Source: Erginobacter sp964465735
GTDB taxonomy: Bacteria > Auribacterota > Erginobacteria > Erginobacterales > Erginobacteraceae
Assembly: GCA_964465735.1 (NCBI GenBank)
Contig: CAYXKT010000015.1
Span: forward strand, 1-33,034
Direction of reading: 5' to 3'
DNA length: 33,034 nucleotides
The position numbers and the translations under genes were made by a program. The notes under the pieces were generated by a model, which was given only the letters and a program-made list of their open reading frames with translations, did not search any database and was not told where the DNA came from. Shown in pieces: positions 23,703-32,267 of this stretch (its first letter is position 1; each line of letters begins with the position of its first letter).

Positions 23703-24185
23703 TTATTCTCCCGCCAAATCGTTCCGCAATTTTAAGAGATAGACCAGGTGTTCCTTCTCTTCTCCGACCAGCCGCTCGATGATCTCTCTTCGGTCCGAAG
23801 GAAGAAAGAGCCCCAGGGAACGGAAGAAGAGAATAGCATCCTTCTCGAACTCGATCCCCCGATCGATCGCCGCCTGAGGTGTCGCCGCCTCGACGGCCAA
23901 CTTCTCCGGGGCTGTATCCCGATAAAGCTGGTCAGCGACCAGGGCCCGCATATATTTCACCTCCTCCTCCGGGTAAGATTCCGGCGGTGACGACTCGTCC
24001 AGTTCAGCCCGGATCTTTTCGAAATGGCGGACGTGCTCCTCCTCCCAGTCGGCCAGTTTCCCGAAAAGCGCCTTCACCTCCCCCTCCGGCGCGGCCTCCG
24101 CCGCCAGCCGATAAAAATCTCGCCGGGCCTTCTCCTTCTCAATCCCGATATCCACCACCTCAGCCATATTGAAGATCGTGGGCAT
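23703..24185 (-). CDS. ferritin-like diiron protein (rubrerythrin-type four-helix bundle)
   Basis: A 160-aa ferritin-like protein with carboxylate/histidine metal ligands in repeated E-x-x-H form: EKEKARRDFY in helix 1, WEEEHVRHFEK in helix 2, EFEKDAILFF in helix 3 and EEKEHLVYL in helix 4. It lacks the C-terminal rubredoxin domain of classical rubrerythrins. Likely roles are peroxide reduction or oxygen protection, useful for an organism with O2-sensitive Wood-Ljungdahl enzymes (inference). ATG 24185 has a TCCTCC complement (GGAGGA) 7-12 bases upstream. It is in line with the outer-membrane-type gene upstream (95-bp gap). Confidence 0.85.
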   Translation of the reverse strand: MPTIFNMAEVVDIGIEKEKARRDFYRLAAEAAPEGEVKALFGKLADWEEEHVRHFEKIRAELDESSPPESYPEEEVKYMRALVADQLYRDTAPEKLAVEAATPQAAIDRGIEFEKDAILFFRSLGLFLPSDRREIIERLVGEEKEHLVYLLKLRNDLAGE

Positions 24186-24232
24186 TGTTTTCCTCCTGTC
24201 CCCAAACCCAACCCTGGTTTATTGCGGTAACA

Positions 24233-24245
24233 CCCCCGTCGGGGG
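24233..24245. repeat. perfect palindrome CCCCCGTCGGGGG
   Basis: A short GC hairpin 35 bp downstream of the stop of the minus-strand gene ending at 24281, followed on that strand by GTGTTACC without a T-tract. It could act as an mRNA 3' end or pause structure. Confidence 0.3.
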
Positions 24246-24280
24246 ACTCCCGGCAGCTGCAGGCACTTCAAACTTTAAAT

Positions 24281-24961
24281 CTACATCCACTGGCCGAAAT
24301 CCAAGGCCAGACCACCAGTGAGTCCGCCGACTTCCTTGCCCTTCCCATAAAGAAAGGTATAACCGCCCTGGAGCCGGATGACGAAGAAATCCGCCACCTG
24401 AAAGTCGAGACTGAGCAGCGGTTCCCAGTAAAAGAGGCTGACTGTACGCCGCTCGTAGAGATCCCAGTCACCGGCATATTCCCACCGCTTGATCTCGGTG
24501 TCAATCACCGCTCCGCCCAGACTGAGATCGAGGCTGACCCCCAGGCTTTTCGCCCGCCAGCTCAAGCCGGAAGTCAGACCGGCGTTGATCAGGCTCAGAT
24601 CCAGCCGGTCGAGATCATCCTTGCCCTTCCCGGCCCCGCCCAGGATCCCCCCGAAGCGCCAGCGGAATGGGGAGTCATCCTTTAAGGGACCGGAGATGAC
24701 AACTTTTCCCCCAAAGTAAAAGAGATCCTCCCGGTCCATTCTTTGCCCGGAGGCATCGGTCCAGGGCCGCAGGTTCAAGCGCAGATACCGGCCCCAGATC
24801 CCGCCCCCCACAGAGGTGCCGGGTTGCAAAGGGGTGGGGAGAGCAGGCCGCGCCTCAACCTCGGCCCCAGGATTCTCCTCGCCCCCTCCCTCCGCCCCCT
24901 CGGCTGCCATCGGCAAAATCGGCAGACAACAGAGCAGCCAAATAATCCTCCGGTATCTCAT
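24281..24961 (-). CDS. probable outer-membrane β-barrel or secreted protein, unknown
   Basis: I do not recognise the family. A signal peptide (MRYRRIIWLLCCLPILPMAAEGAE, cleaved near AEG) precedes a Gly/Pro linker. A series of alternating polar/hydrophobic stretches follows, rich in Gly, Trp, Tyr and Leu (for example RYLRLNLRPW, FGGKVVISGP, GVSLDLSLGGAVID, FFVIRLQGGYTFLYGKG), typical of membrane β-strands. The end LALDFGQWM is close to the aromatic-terminated outer-membrane β-signal. ATG 24961 (226 aa) was chosen because AAAGGAGGAGAGG precedes it and the signal peptide then starts properly. About eight to ten strands would fit. It is downstream of the DUF3352-like gene after 237 bp. Confidence 0.6.
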   Translation of the reverse strand: MRYRRIIWLLCCLPILPMAAEGAEGGGEENPGAEVEARPALPTPLQPGTSVGGGIWGRYLRLNLRPWTDASGQRMDREDLFYFGGKVVISGPLKDDSPFRWRFGGILGGAGKGKDDLDRLDLSLINAGLTSGLSWRAKSLGVSLDLSLGGAVIDTEIKRWEYAGDWDLYERRTVSLFYWEPLLSLDFQVADFFVIRLQGGYTFLYGKGKEVGGLTGGLALDFGQWM

Positions 24962-25198
24962 CGCCTCTCCTCCTTTGCCCGGAACTGGTTTGGGCAAATT
25001 TTTCCGCTGGTTTTAATCTGGGATATATTCTTGGGAGCCGCTGAGAAGCCTCGGTCGCTTCTCGCCACTTGCCTTCCTTCTCCCCTATTTTGGCGTCATC
25101 GCGACGAAATAACCCCATCTTTTTGGATACGAAACAGTTACAAAAGAGAAAATCGCGCGGACAATTCAAACACCCGCAGGGGGCGACACCACCCAAAT

Positions 25199-27049
25199 TC
25201 AATCCCCGATCTCCACCACCGACTTCAACTGGATGTACCCGTCCCGGTAAATACTGGACCCCGCCCGAAACCGGAAGATCTGAAAATCCTCGAGGACCCG
25301 GGTTATATCATTGAGCAGATCGATCACCTGCCGGGAATCAGGTCCAGCCGGTGATCCCTCCGCGGTCCTGGCACCCGGCGGAGGCAGAAGCATCCCCACC
25401 ATTGAAGCCGAGGAGCGGATCAGGGCGATCTGGGATTCAATCTTATCTTTCAGCCGAGAAAAATAGATCGTCGCCCCCTCCCCATCCAATCCGGCAGCCA
25501 ACCGCTGAAAATCCGGATCCTGACGGATTGAAGGTTGAGTCCGGTTATAAGTATCGACAATCCCGGTAAAGATATCTCTCCGGCTGGCTATGACAAGATA
25601 CTCCCCCACCCTCCCGGCCGCCGGGGTAATCGGGAAGAGCGGGATGGGAAGGTAGAGTATATTGAAGTCACAACCGCCATACTCCTCCGCCACTAAATTG
25701 AGACCTTCCGCCTTCGCCCGTTGAACCAGGCCGGAAAGAAAACGATCCAGCTCCCCGGCTGAGGTAAACCGGTTCAGGAAAGCCCAGCCGCCTAAATCGG
25801 GGAACGACCGCCCCAGACAGACCGTACAGAAAGCAAACTCATCACCCAACCAGGAGAAGATATCCTCTTCAACTCGGATTCCCCATTCCGCCTGTTTTTC
25901 CTTCCAGGTCTGAAGAATTCTTTCTCCACCCTCAGGACCGGCCTCGACAAAATTCATCAGCGGCCGATAAACCTTTTCCGGATCAAGAGACCCGGCGGAG
26001 AAGTGGGCGGACCCCGAAGGAATATAATCCAGCACCTGCCAAGGCTGGGGCGAGCCCCTGACCAGGTCGAGGAGGGGCTGACTGCCGTTCTCTTCGTCAA
26101 GGTAGAACCGGACCTCTTCCCGGTAGGCTTCCCGGTCGAAGTCAAAACTCCCGGCCACCCGCTCCACCGTCTCGATGGCCCGCAGGACCCCGTCGAGATA
26201 GAAACCGCTTTCCGCCAAATTCAAACAATCGAACTCGGAGCAGTCTCCAGCCAGCGGCGCGGTCAGGGGCCGCGTTTGAAGATAGACTATCCCCCTCCCG
26301 CCCGGATCCAGTCCCTGGAAGCTCTCCAAGAAAACCTGGTTCTCGGCCAGGGAAAGGCCTTCCCCCCGGCCGCGTAACCGGGAGACGATACCCTCCACCC
26401 GGTCCCGAGCGGTCGCGGCGACGAGGATATCGCCCGCCCGGCACCAGGCCGCCTCTTCCCCCCCGGGAAGAGGGAAGGTATAAAAAGGCAACCCGAGAGA
26501 GCCGCTCGCCTCGACCTCTTCTTCTCTTCCGACAATACCAAAGAGCGCAATCAGTTCCCGGAAATACCCTTCATAGACCTCGGCTTTTCCTTCCGGTAAC
26601 CGGAGAATCAGAGCCGCGACCGGAGGCGCCGACAATCTTCCAGGGAAGAGGACCAGGGCCAACTCCCCGCCCAGCAGCTCCCGGAGGCTGACTTTATCCC
26701 GCAACTCGGCCAGTTTTTCCAGTCGCCGCTCGGCACCTTCCGGCCGGGCGAACCCGCTAAGACCCGGCTCCATAATCTCCTTGATCCGATCGACAATTCG
26801 CAGACGGCGCGCGGTCCGGATAAAATCGAAGACCTCCAACCCCTTCCAGTCCCGTAGCCCCAGGTAGAAAAAGGCGTCGCCCTCCACCAATTTGACCAAG
26901 GGCTGCACTGATCCCCGGGCGGGGGGTGCGACAGCAACCTTCTGGGGGTCGGGGGGAGCGGGGGGATCGGCCTCGCGACAGGACAGACCAAATCCGGCCG
27001 CGATACTCAGTGCGGAGATTGTTACCGCCAGACGGCAGAACTTTTGCAT
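25199..27049 (-). CDS. DUF3352-like secreted protein, possible lipoprotein
   Basis: A 616-aa exported protein of unknown function. The N-terminus has a hydrophobic stretch ending GFGLSC; the cysteine followed by Pro-rich sequence suggests a lipoprotein, though the lipobox is not canonical. The body resembles DUF3352-type proteins: DAFFYLGLRDWKGLEVFDF, LRELLGGELALVLFPG, repeated units scoring YLQTRPL and GSAHFSAGSLDP, and VEEDIFSWLGDEFAFC. Two or three related α/β units seem present. A doubled ATG follows AGGAGG; the second (27049) has better spacing, the first is at 27052. It lies 37-40 bp downstream of the large DHH-type gene on the same strand, so the two are probably cotranscribed. Confidence 0.6.
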   Translation of the reverse strand: MQKFCRLAVTISALSIAAGFGLSCREADPPAPPDPQKVAVAPPARGSVQPLVKLVEGDAFFYLGLRDWKGLEVFDFIRTARRLRIVDRIKEIMEPGLSGFARPEGAERRLEKLAELRDKVSLRELLGGELALVLFPGRLSAPPVAALILRLPEGKAEVYEGYFRELIALFGIVGREEEVEASGSLGLPFYTFPLPGGEEAAWCRAGDILVAATARDRVEGIVSRLRGRGEGLSLAENQVFLESFQGLDPGGRGIVYLQTRPLTAPLAGDCSEFDCLNLAESGFYLDGVLRAIETVERVAGSFDFDREAYREEVRFYLDEENGSQPLLDLVRGSPQPWQVLDYIPSGSAHFSAGSLDPEKVYRPLMNFVEAGPEGGERILQTWKEKQAEWGIRVEEDIFSWLGDEFAFCTVCLGRSFPDLGGWAFLNRFTSAGELDRFLSGLVQRAKAEGLNLVAEEYGGCDFNILYLPIPLFPITPAAGRVGEYLVIASRRDIFTGIVDTYNRTQPSIRQDPDFQRLAAGLDGEGATIYFSRLKDKIESQIALIRSSASMVGMLLPPPGARTAEGSPAGPDSRQVIDLLNDITRVLEDFQIFRFRAGSSIYRDGYIQLKSVVEIGD

Positions 27050-27088
27050 CATCGCCTCCTGATCGTTGGGGATGGTTCCCCGGTCGAA

Positions 27089-30000
27089 TTAAAGTTCACT
27101 TACCGCCCGGAAACTCTCCACCCGGTACCCTCCGGCCGCGGCCATCCGGGGGACGATGAATTCCAGGTACTCCCGGTAATTGTTGGGGGCCAATGTCTTC
27201 ACCGGGGACCCCTTTAAAAAGACGGGCATACATTCGGCTACCGCATCGGTTCCGATGAAGAACTTCCCCGCCACCGCCGCCATCGCCTCCGAACAGTCCA
27301 GCGAAGCGGTGGGGTCATCCAGCCGCATCAGGGCGGTGATCTGCCGCTCCCGAGGGAAGCTCAATTTGTGCTCACCGTAGATCAGGTAATTCGGCTTCAG
27401 CTCGCCGAAATGTGCCCCCACCAGGGGCAACGAGGGCTCGAACTCGCCCTTGAACCTGTCGTAGGAGGGGGAGAGGGCGGCGATAATCCGCAGTTTCTCC
27501 GCCTTCCCCTCCCCGCCTTCCGAGACCAGGTCGATCACGTAGCTGTCGGCGTCCATCCGCCGGCTGACTTCGGCGGCCCGCTCCTCGACCCCGTCGAAGA
27601 AGATCGGCTTCACCTCCACCGGTCGATAGGAGCTGCCCTCCTCGATGAATCCCGCCAGAATAGAGGTCAGCTGGACCAGATGGGGGGGGAGGAGTTTACG
27701 CAACCGTTTCTTCACCTTCGGGTTTTTCTTGATATCGGCCACCGCCAAGACATCGCCGCCGCCGTCCTCCGACCAGCCGATCGTCCGGGCCAGTTCGGGG
27801 AGGTTGAGGCGCTGTTGGGGGTCGTTGTTATTGACCAGGATCACCCGGTACATCATCCCCTGGGAGAAGAGCAGATAATCAAACTTCTGGTGGCGGTTCA
27901 AGTAATTGAGGACCTGGAGAAAGGAGGGTTTGGTCTCCCCGGCCTTCCTGTTCACCTTGGGCGCCCGGGTAAAGAGGACCCGGATGGTATCTTCGGGGTT
28001 CTCCTTGCCTTCCAGATTGATCTCAAAGGTGTTTTCGGCCACGTGCCGGAGCGTCTTCTCAACCGGTTCGATATATTCCGGAACCGTCACCGGTCCCACC
28101 CCCTGATAGACCAGGCCGGAGAAATCGGCGACCAGTTTCCCCAGGTACTCAATATATTCCAGGAAATTGGTATCCCGGACCTTATCCAGCCGCTCGATCG
28201 GGAAGGCGGGGTTGGAGACCGGCTTGCAGGTGGCCGCCCCGGAATGTCCCCCGTCGGCCTTGGTCCCCATCGCCTGGCAGACCGTGGAGAGGTTGAGCGA
28301 AGTCTCCTCTTCGTTGGGCTTCCGAGTGGTCATCAGATGAGAGCCGTAGCAGTAGAAGATGTAGTCGGCCGGATACTTCTTCTTTCCCATCCAGTAACCG
28401 ATCGCCGAGGCGACATTGACCTGGACTTCCCCCTTTTTCGCGTCGCAGAAAGGCGAGATCCCGGCCATAATCCTCACCCCAACCTCCGGGTCGTCAGGCT
28501 TGGTGAAATCAATCCGGCCCAGAACCTCCTCGGTCCGGGGCAGAACCTTCTCCAGCCCCTCCTCGTAGAGACGGACCTTCTCGTCCCAGCCGGTGATCTG
28601 CATAATCCCCCGCATACTCTCGTAATCCTTGATCTCTTCCGCCAGCCCGGTGGCGATTTCGACCTTGCTGAACTTGGAGCCGATCAGTTTGGAGAGTTCC
28701 AGGGCCAGCGGCTCCAGCTCAATGTGAAGGTCCTGGAGCCGGGCAATCCTCTGTAACTCGGCTAAGCCGGGGTTGTCCCAGGGCTTCCCCTTGATCCGAT
28801 CCTTATAGACCAGGACCGCGCCGCAGGTCTGTTGCTCGATCGGCAGCTCCTCTCCCCGGGGAAGGGCGACGATCTGTATCTGCTTGATGATCCCCTCGCT
28901 CTCCAGCTGCTTTAAGAGATTGAAGATTTCCGGGGTGTAGGGGTGATGATCGTCGATACTCTCGAAGTTGACATCCTGTTTATAAAGATCCCGGAACTGC
29001 CGATCGATCATCTTCAGCGTCACCCGCATCGCCCGGTCAACCCCGGTCGATCCGGCTTCCTCCTTCTCCTCGAACTCCTCTTCCGCCATCTCCGATCCGA
29101 TCTCCTCAAAGGTCTCGGTCAGGGCGGCATCGGGAGGCGGGACATCGGAGGGGAGGAAGATCTCCTGGAGGTCATCAAAGGTGACCGAAAAGCGGTAGCG
29201 CTCATCCGGGGAGATCGGGATATACCTCAACTGGATCGAACCGCGCTGATCGGTCGGAAGGGCGACTTCGGCCGAGTCAACTGAAGAACCGTCGGGCAGA
29301 ATAAATTTCCCCTCCCCCTCCAACCGCTTGATGATGATCTCGATCCCGGGGACGGCCTTACCGGTGGCGTCCTCAGTCAGCATAATCCGGATCGTGTAAT
29401 CCTTTTCCTTCTCGGCTTTCGGCGGAGTGTAACCCCGGATCCCCTCAATAATCTTCATCTGATCGGCCAGAGCGGAGTCAATGGATTCGACAATCCCCTT
29501 CAGGTCCGCCGGAGCGTCTCCGGAGAGAGGTGAGGAGAGAGTGCTCATCACCCGCAGATGCCGTTTCAGATCGTCCCCGATCCCCTGCAGACTCCGGGAG
29601 TAAGTCTCTTTGAGCTTCTCCGCCCAGGGCAGATCGCGGATCTGTTTCAATCCCCGGATCAGGTAAGCGGTCATCTCCACCAGGACAATGATCAGCTCAT
29701 CGGTATAGTTGACCCGGCCGTTGGTTGACATATCCCGCTTGATCGCGGCATCGAAGGCGATGATGTTCTCCCGCTGGTCCTCCTGCTTGATTAAGAGATC
29801 GACCATCATCTCCTTGGAGTTATCCCGGAGCAATCCGAGCAGAGATTTCTTCAGGTCCTTAAGCTTGTTCCCGGCCAAATTGGCCACCATCCCCTTGCGA
29901 TAGCCGGCCAGAAAGGCGGAGCAGGGGTGCCCGCTATCTCCCAGACAATGGACCTCCAGCTCGGTCACCCCCCGGATCACCTTCAGAACATTGAGCGCGG

Positions 30001-30466
30001 TCAGCAGCGCCCCCCGCTCCTGGTGTTCCAGAACCTTGGGGATCTGCTTGAAGGTGGTATTGAAGATCTCCTTCACCTCCGGGCTGACCCGGTCGGCGTG
30101 GGCAATGATCCAGAGCTTGAAATCATCCATCTCCGAGGTGAACCGGTTGATCAGGTTGATCGATTCATCCTCCTCCATCACCAGCATCTTCATCCGGGTA
30201 CTGAGGGCATCGATCGGGAAGTCGGGGAGATAGATATCACAGCCCGAGTGAACGGCCAGATGCCGGACCCCCTCGGAGTAATTCAGGAAATCAAACTCGA
30301 AATCCTCTCCATAAACCGGGTCCCGGCCGAGTTCTTCTTTCAGGGCATTCTGAGCCCAGACCATATAAAAGGCGTTGGAAGAGACAGTGTCGAGATCGCC
30401 CCCCCCTTCTTTCCCGATCCCCCGGTTGACACCCTTGCCGTGGATAATAAATATTTTCTTCCTCAT
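27089..30466 (-). CDS. large DHH-family protein with three tandem DHHA1-like modules
   Basis: A 1125-aa, apparently cytoplasmic protein. Residues 1-130 are α/β-like (IFIIHGKGVNRG). A possible degenerate DHH motif I is HCLGDSGHPCSA (173-184). A helical region and an Ig-like β-sandwich (about 356-440) follow, then an acidic linker. DHH motif III is IDDHHPYTPEIF (Asp506-His507-His508); TCGAVLVYK (547-555) and ARLQDLH resemble downstream DHH core elements. Three homologous modules are then anchored at Arg665, Arg829 and Arg993. Module 1 has the DHHA1 signature GGH (739-741); module 2 has GGG at the same place (ungapped from Asp738/Asp901 to Pro753/Pro916), module 3 has IGT. Phosphoesterase/nuclease activity on nucleotides is inferred from family; altered motifs leave it uncertain. 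Confidence 0.65.
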   Translation of the reverse strand: MRKKIFIIHGKGVNRGIGKEGGGDLDTVSSNAFYMVWAQNALKEELGRDPVYGEDFEFDFLNYSEGVRHLAVHSGCDIYLPDFPIDALSTRMKMLVMEEDESINLINRFTSEMDDFKLWIIAHADRVSPEVKEIFNTTFKQIPKVLEHQERGALLTALNVLKVIRGVTELEVHCLGDSGHPCSAFLAGYRKGMVANLAGNKLKDLKKSLLGLLRDNSKEMMVDLLIKQEDQRENIIAFDAAIKRDMSTNGRVNYTDELIIVLVEMTAYLIRGLKQIRDLPWAEKLKETYSRSLQGIGDDLKRHLRVMSTLSSPLSGDAPADLKGIVESIDSALADQMKIIEGIRGYTPPKAEKEKDYTIRIMLTEDATGKAVPGIEIIIKRLEGEGKFILPDGSSVDSAEVALPTDQRGSIQLRYIPISPDERYRFSVTFDDLQEIFLPSDVPPPDAALTETFEEIGSEMAEEEFEEKEEAGSTGVDRAMRVTLKMIDRQFRDLYKQDVNFESIDDHHPYTPEIFNLLKQLESEGIIKQIQIVALPRGEELPIEQQTCGAVLVYKDRIKGKPWDNPGLAELQRIARLQDLHIELEPLALELSKLIGSKFSKVEIATGLAEEIKDYESMRGIMQITGWDEKVRLYEEGLEKVLPRTEEVLGRIDFTKPDDPEVGVRIMAGISPFCDAKKGEVQVNVASAIGYWMGKKKYPADYIFYCYGSHLMTTRKPNEEETSLNLSTVCQAMGTKADGGHSGAATCKPVSNPAFPIERLDKVRDTNFLEYIEYLGKLVADFSGLVYQGVGPVTVPEYIEPVEKTLRHVAENTFEINLEGKENPEDTIRVLFTRAPKVNRKAGETKPSFLQVLNYLNRHQKFDYLLFSQGMMYRVILVNNNDPQQRLNLPELARTIGWSEDGGGDVLAVADIKKNPKVKKRLRKLLPPHLVQLTSILAGFIEEGSSYRPVEVKPIFFDGVEERAAEVSRRMDADSYVIDLVSEGGEGKAEKLRIIAALSPSYDRFKGEFEPSLPLVGAHFGELKPNYLIYGEHKLSFPRERQITALMRLDDPTASLDCSEAMAAVAGKFFIGTDAVAECMPVFLKGSPVKTLAPNNYREYLEFIVPRMAAAGGYRVESFRAVSEL

Positions 30467-30527
30467 TTTCTCAACCTCCCTCGGCTATCAGATTGCTGGA
30501 TTCGGGTAAATTCGCTGATTGATTAGG

Positions 30528-30667
30528 GTCTGAACAAAAACCTCCTATCACATCGCGTCGGTCATTGCGATGGACAGAGTGATGAGGCAATCTCATCACC
30601 GACCAAACAGATTACTTCGTCGTGCCTCCTGGCGATGCCCCGGTTTTCGGGGGTTTGCTTCAGTCAC
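30528..30667 (+). repeat. 140-bp TIR-bounded dispersed repeat, copy E
   Basis: The left end GTCTGAACAAAAACCTCC and right end GGGGTTTGCTTCAGTCAC are imperfect inverted repeats. The interior carries GTCATTGCGATGGACAGAG, GAGGCAATCTCATCACC, ATTACTTCGTCGTGCCTCC and GCGATGCCCCGGTTTTC. Same orientation as copies B and D. It sits 60 bp upstream of the start of the large DHH gene and may contain or displace its promoter. Confidence 0.75.
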
Positions 30668-30995
30668 CAATTAAAGTACTGTATTTACATTCTCTTTACC
30701 GTTAAGATTATCGGGATAAAGCGCTGCTGTCAAGGCTTCCGGGGAAAAAGACAGGGGAAATATGCCGTCTGGCCGAATCGGAAAAATTCGAACGGAACCC
30801 CGGATAGGACTGATTCCAACTCAGGTAAAAAGAAAGCGGCACAGACATCCCTGTCTGTGAGAGCCGGATCGCAATGACAATCAATGGTGGGGCTGATAGC
30901 AACGTTTTTAGTAGGCTGAAGTGTTACCCTTTTTCGAAGGCTAAAGTATTACCGACAATCTAAACTACCCGGTTAACTCAAAAAGAAAAACGTTA
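30668..30995. other. repeat debris between copy E and the M20 gene
   Basis: No gene is supported. Seen here are a perfect hairpin ACAGACATCCCTGTCTGT (30841-30858), followed by GAGCCGGATCGCAATGAC, which matches the right edge of repeat copy C. Also present is a 25-bp-spaced direct repeat, GGCTGAAGTGTTACC (30914-30928) and GGCTAAAGTATTACC (30939-30953), just before the M20 gene. The direct pair could bind a regulator or be mobile-repeat debris. Confidence 0.4.
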
Positions 30996-32267
30996 ATGAA
31001 CGCCGATAACCCAACGGAATTCTCAACCGTCATTCAGACCATCCGGGAATGCCTCTCCATCCCCAGCCTCTCGGGCCAGGAAGAAGAGGTCATCAAATAC
31101 CTGGGACAGACCGCCTCCCGACTTGGCTTCGACCGGGTCGAGACCGACCGGATGGGCAACCTGATGGCGGAAGCGGTGATCGGTTCCGGCCGGGGCCCGG
31201 CCATCGTTCTTAGCGGCCACACCGACACCGTCAACGCCGAGGCGGCAAGCTGGGACCTCCGGACCCCTCCCTGGGCGGGGACGATCCGGGACGGGCGACT
31301 TTACGGGCGGGGATCGGCGGATATGAAATCAGCCCTGGTCTCAATGCTCTATGCCGCCGCCGGCCTGATTAAAAACCCGGGAAACTGCTCCGGCCGGATA
31401 ACCCTGGTCGGGACAGTGGTCGAAGAACTCTTCGAGGGGATCTGCTTCCTCGAAACTTTAAAAGCCATCCACCCCGACTTCATCATTATCGGCGAAGCCT
31501 CCGGCGGCCGGATCAATATCGGGCAACGCGGCCGGGCCGAGATCGTCATCACCTCTTTCGGGCAGGAACAACACGCCTCTACCGGACGGGAGGTGGTCAA
31601 TGCCATCGAACAGAGCGCCTCTGTCATCGATGCCTTCCACCGCTGTTACCGTTCCGAAATTGACCCGATTCTGGGGAAGCGGAACATTGTCCCCACCGAC
31701 ATCCAGATCCCGGTCGGCGGCGGGGGCGGTCTCGACGGGCGGGGCGGCAACTCCACCGTGCCCCGGCGGGTGGAGATCACCTACGACATCCGGACCCTGG
31801 TCGGTGATACCGGGGGATCGATCATCCGGTTGGTCCGGGAGAATCTGGACCCCGTTAATAAGATCGCCCGCGGACTCTACCCGAAATTTCAGGACCCGGC
31901 GGTCAAACTCGCCGCCGGCGGCGCCCGGACCTGGACCGGGGTAACCATTGAGGCGGAGAAATTCGCCCCGGCCTGGAAGACCGACCCGGCTTCACCCCTG
32001 GTCGTCAAAGCCATCCGGGGAGCCGAGCAGGCGACAGGAAAGCGCTGCCCGCTCAGTCACTACTCCTTCTGCACCGACGGCAGCGCGATCGTCCCCTACC
32101 GGAAGGCCTTCCCCGACCGGGAGATCTCGATCATCGGCTACGGACCGGGAGAAGAGAGCCAGGCTCACACGGTCAACGAGTCGATCTCCCTCAAAGATTT
32201 AAAAGAGATCCTGCTCGGCTATGAGGGCATCTGCCGGGAACTGCTGGCGCCGGAAACGCCGGGCTAA
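30996..32267 (+). CDS. M20-family zinc metallopeptidase (YgeY-like hydrolase)
   Basis: Cytoplasmic di-zinc amidohydrolase/peptidase of the M20 (ArgE/DapE/CPG2) family. Metal and catalytic residues are in place: His75-x-Asp77 (LSGHTDTV), Asp109 (GRGSADMKSA), Glu143-Glu144 (GTVVEELFEG), Glu167 (IIIGEASGG) and a late His in SQAHTVNESIS. The inserted dimerisation domain is present, and GQRGRAEI plus GGGGGLDGRGGNSTVP resemble the YgeY group linked to purine/selenium metabolism, but no such genes are nearby, so substrate is open. Length 423 aa is normal. ATG 30996 lacks a strong Shine-Dalgarno (AAAAAGAAAAACG only). It is monocistronic between repeat-rich gaps. Confidence 0.88.
   Translation: MNADNPTEFSTVIQTIRECLSIPSLSGQEEEVIKYLGQTASRLGFDRVETDRMGNLMAEAVIGSGRGPAIVLSGHTDTVNAEAASWDLRTPPWAGTIRDGRLYGRGSADMKSALVSMLYAAAGLIKNPGNCSGRITLVGTVVEELFEGICFLETLKAIHPDFIIIGEASGGRINIGQRGRAEIVITSFGQEQHASTGREVVNAIEQSASVIDAFHRCYRSEIDPILGKRNIVPTDIQIPVGGGGGLDGRGGNSTVPRRVEITYDIRTLVGDTGGSIIRLVRENLDPVNKIARGLYPKFQDPAVKLAAGGARTWTGVTIEAEKFAPAWKTDPASPLVVKAIRGAEQATGKRCPLSHYSFCTDGSAIVPYRKAFPDREISIIGYGPGEESQAHTVNESISLKDLKEILLGYEGICRELLAPETPG

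Noticed and set aside
27368..28756. Long open frame opposite the DHH gene
   Set aside because: It is a shadow frame rich in Pro, Gly, His and Leu without domain features, produced by the GC-rich coding sequence on the minus strand.
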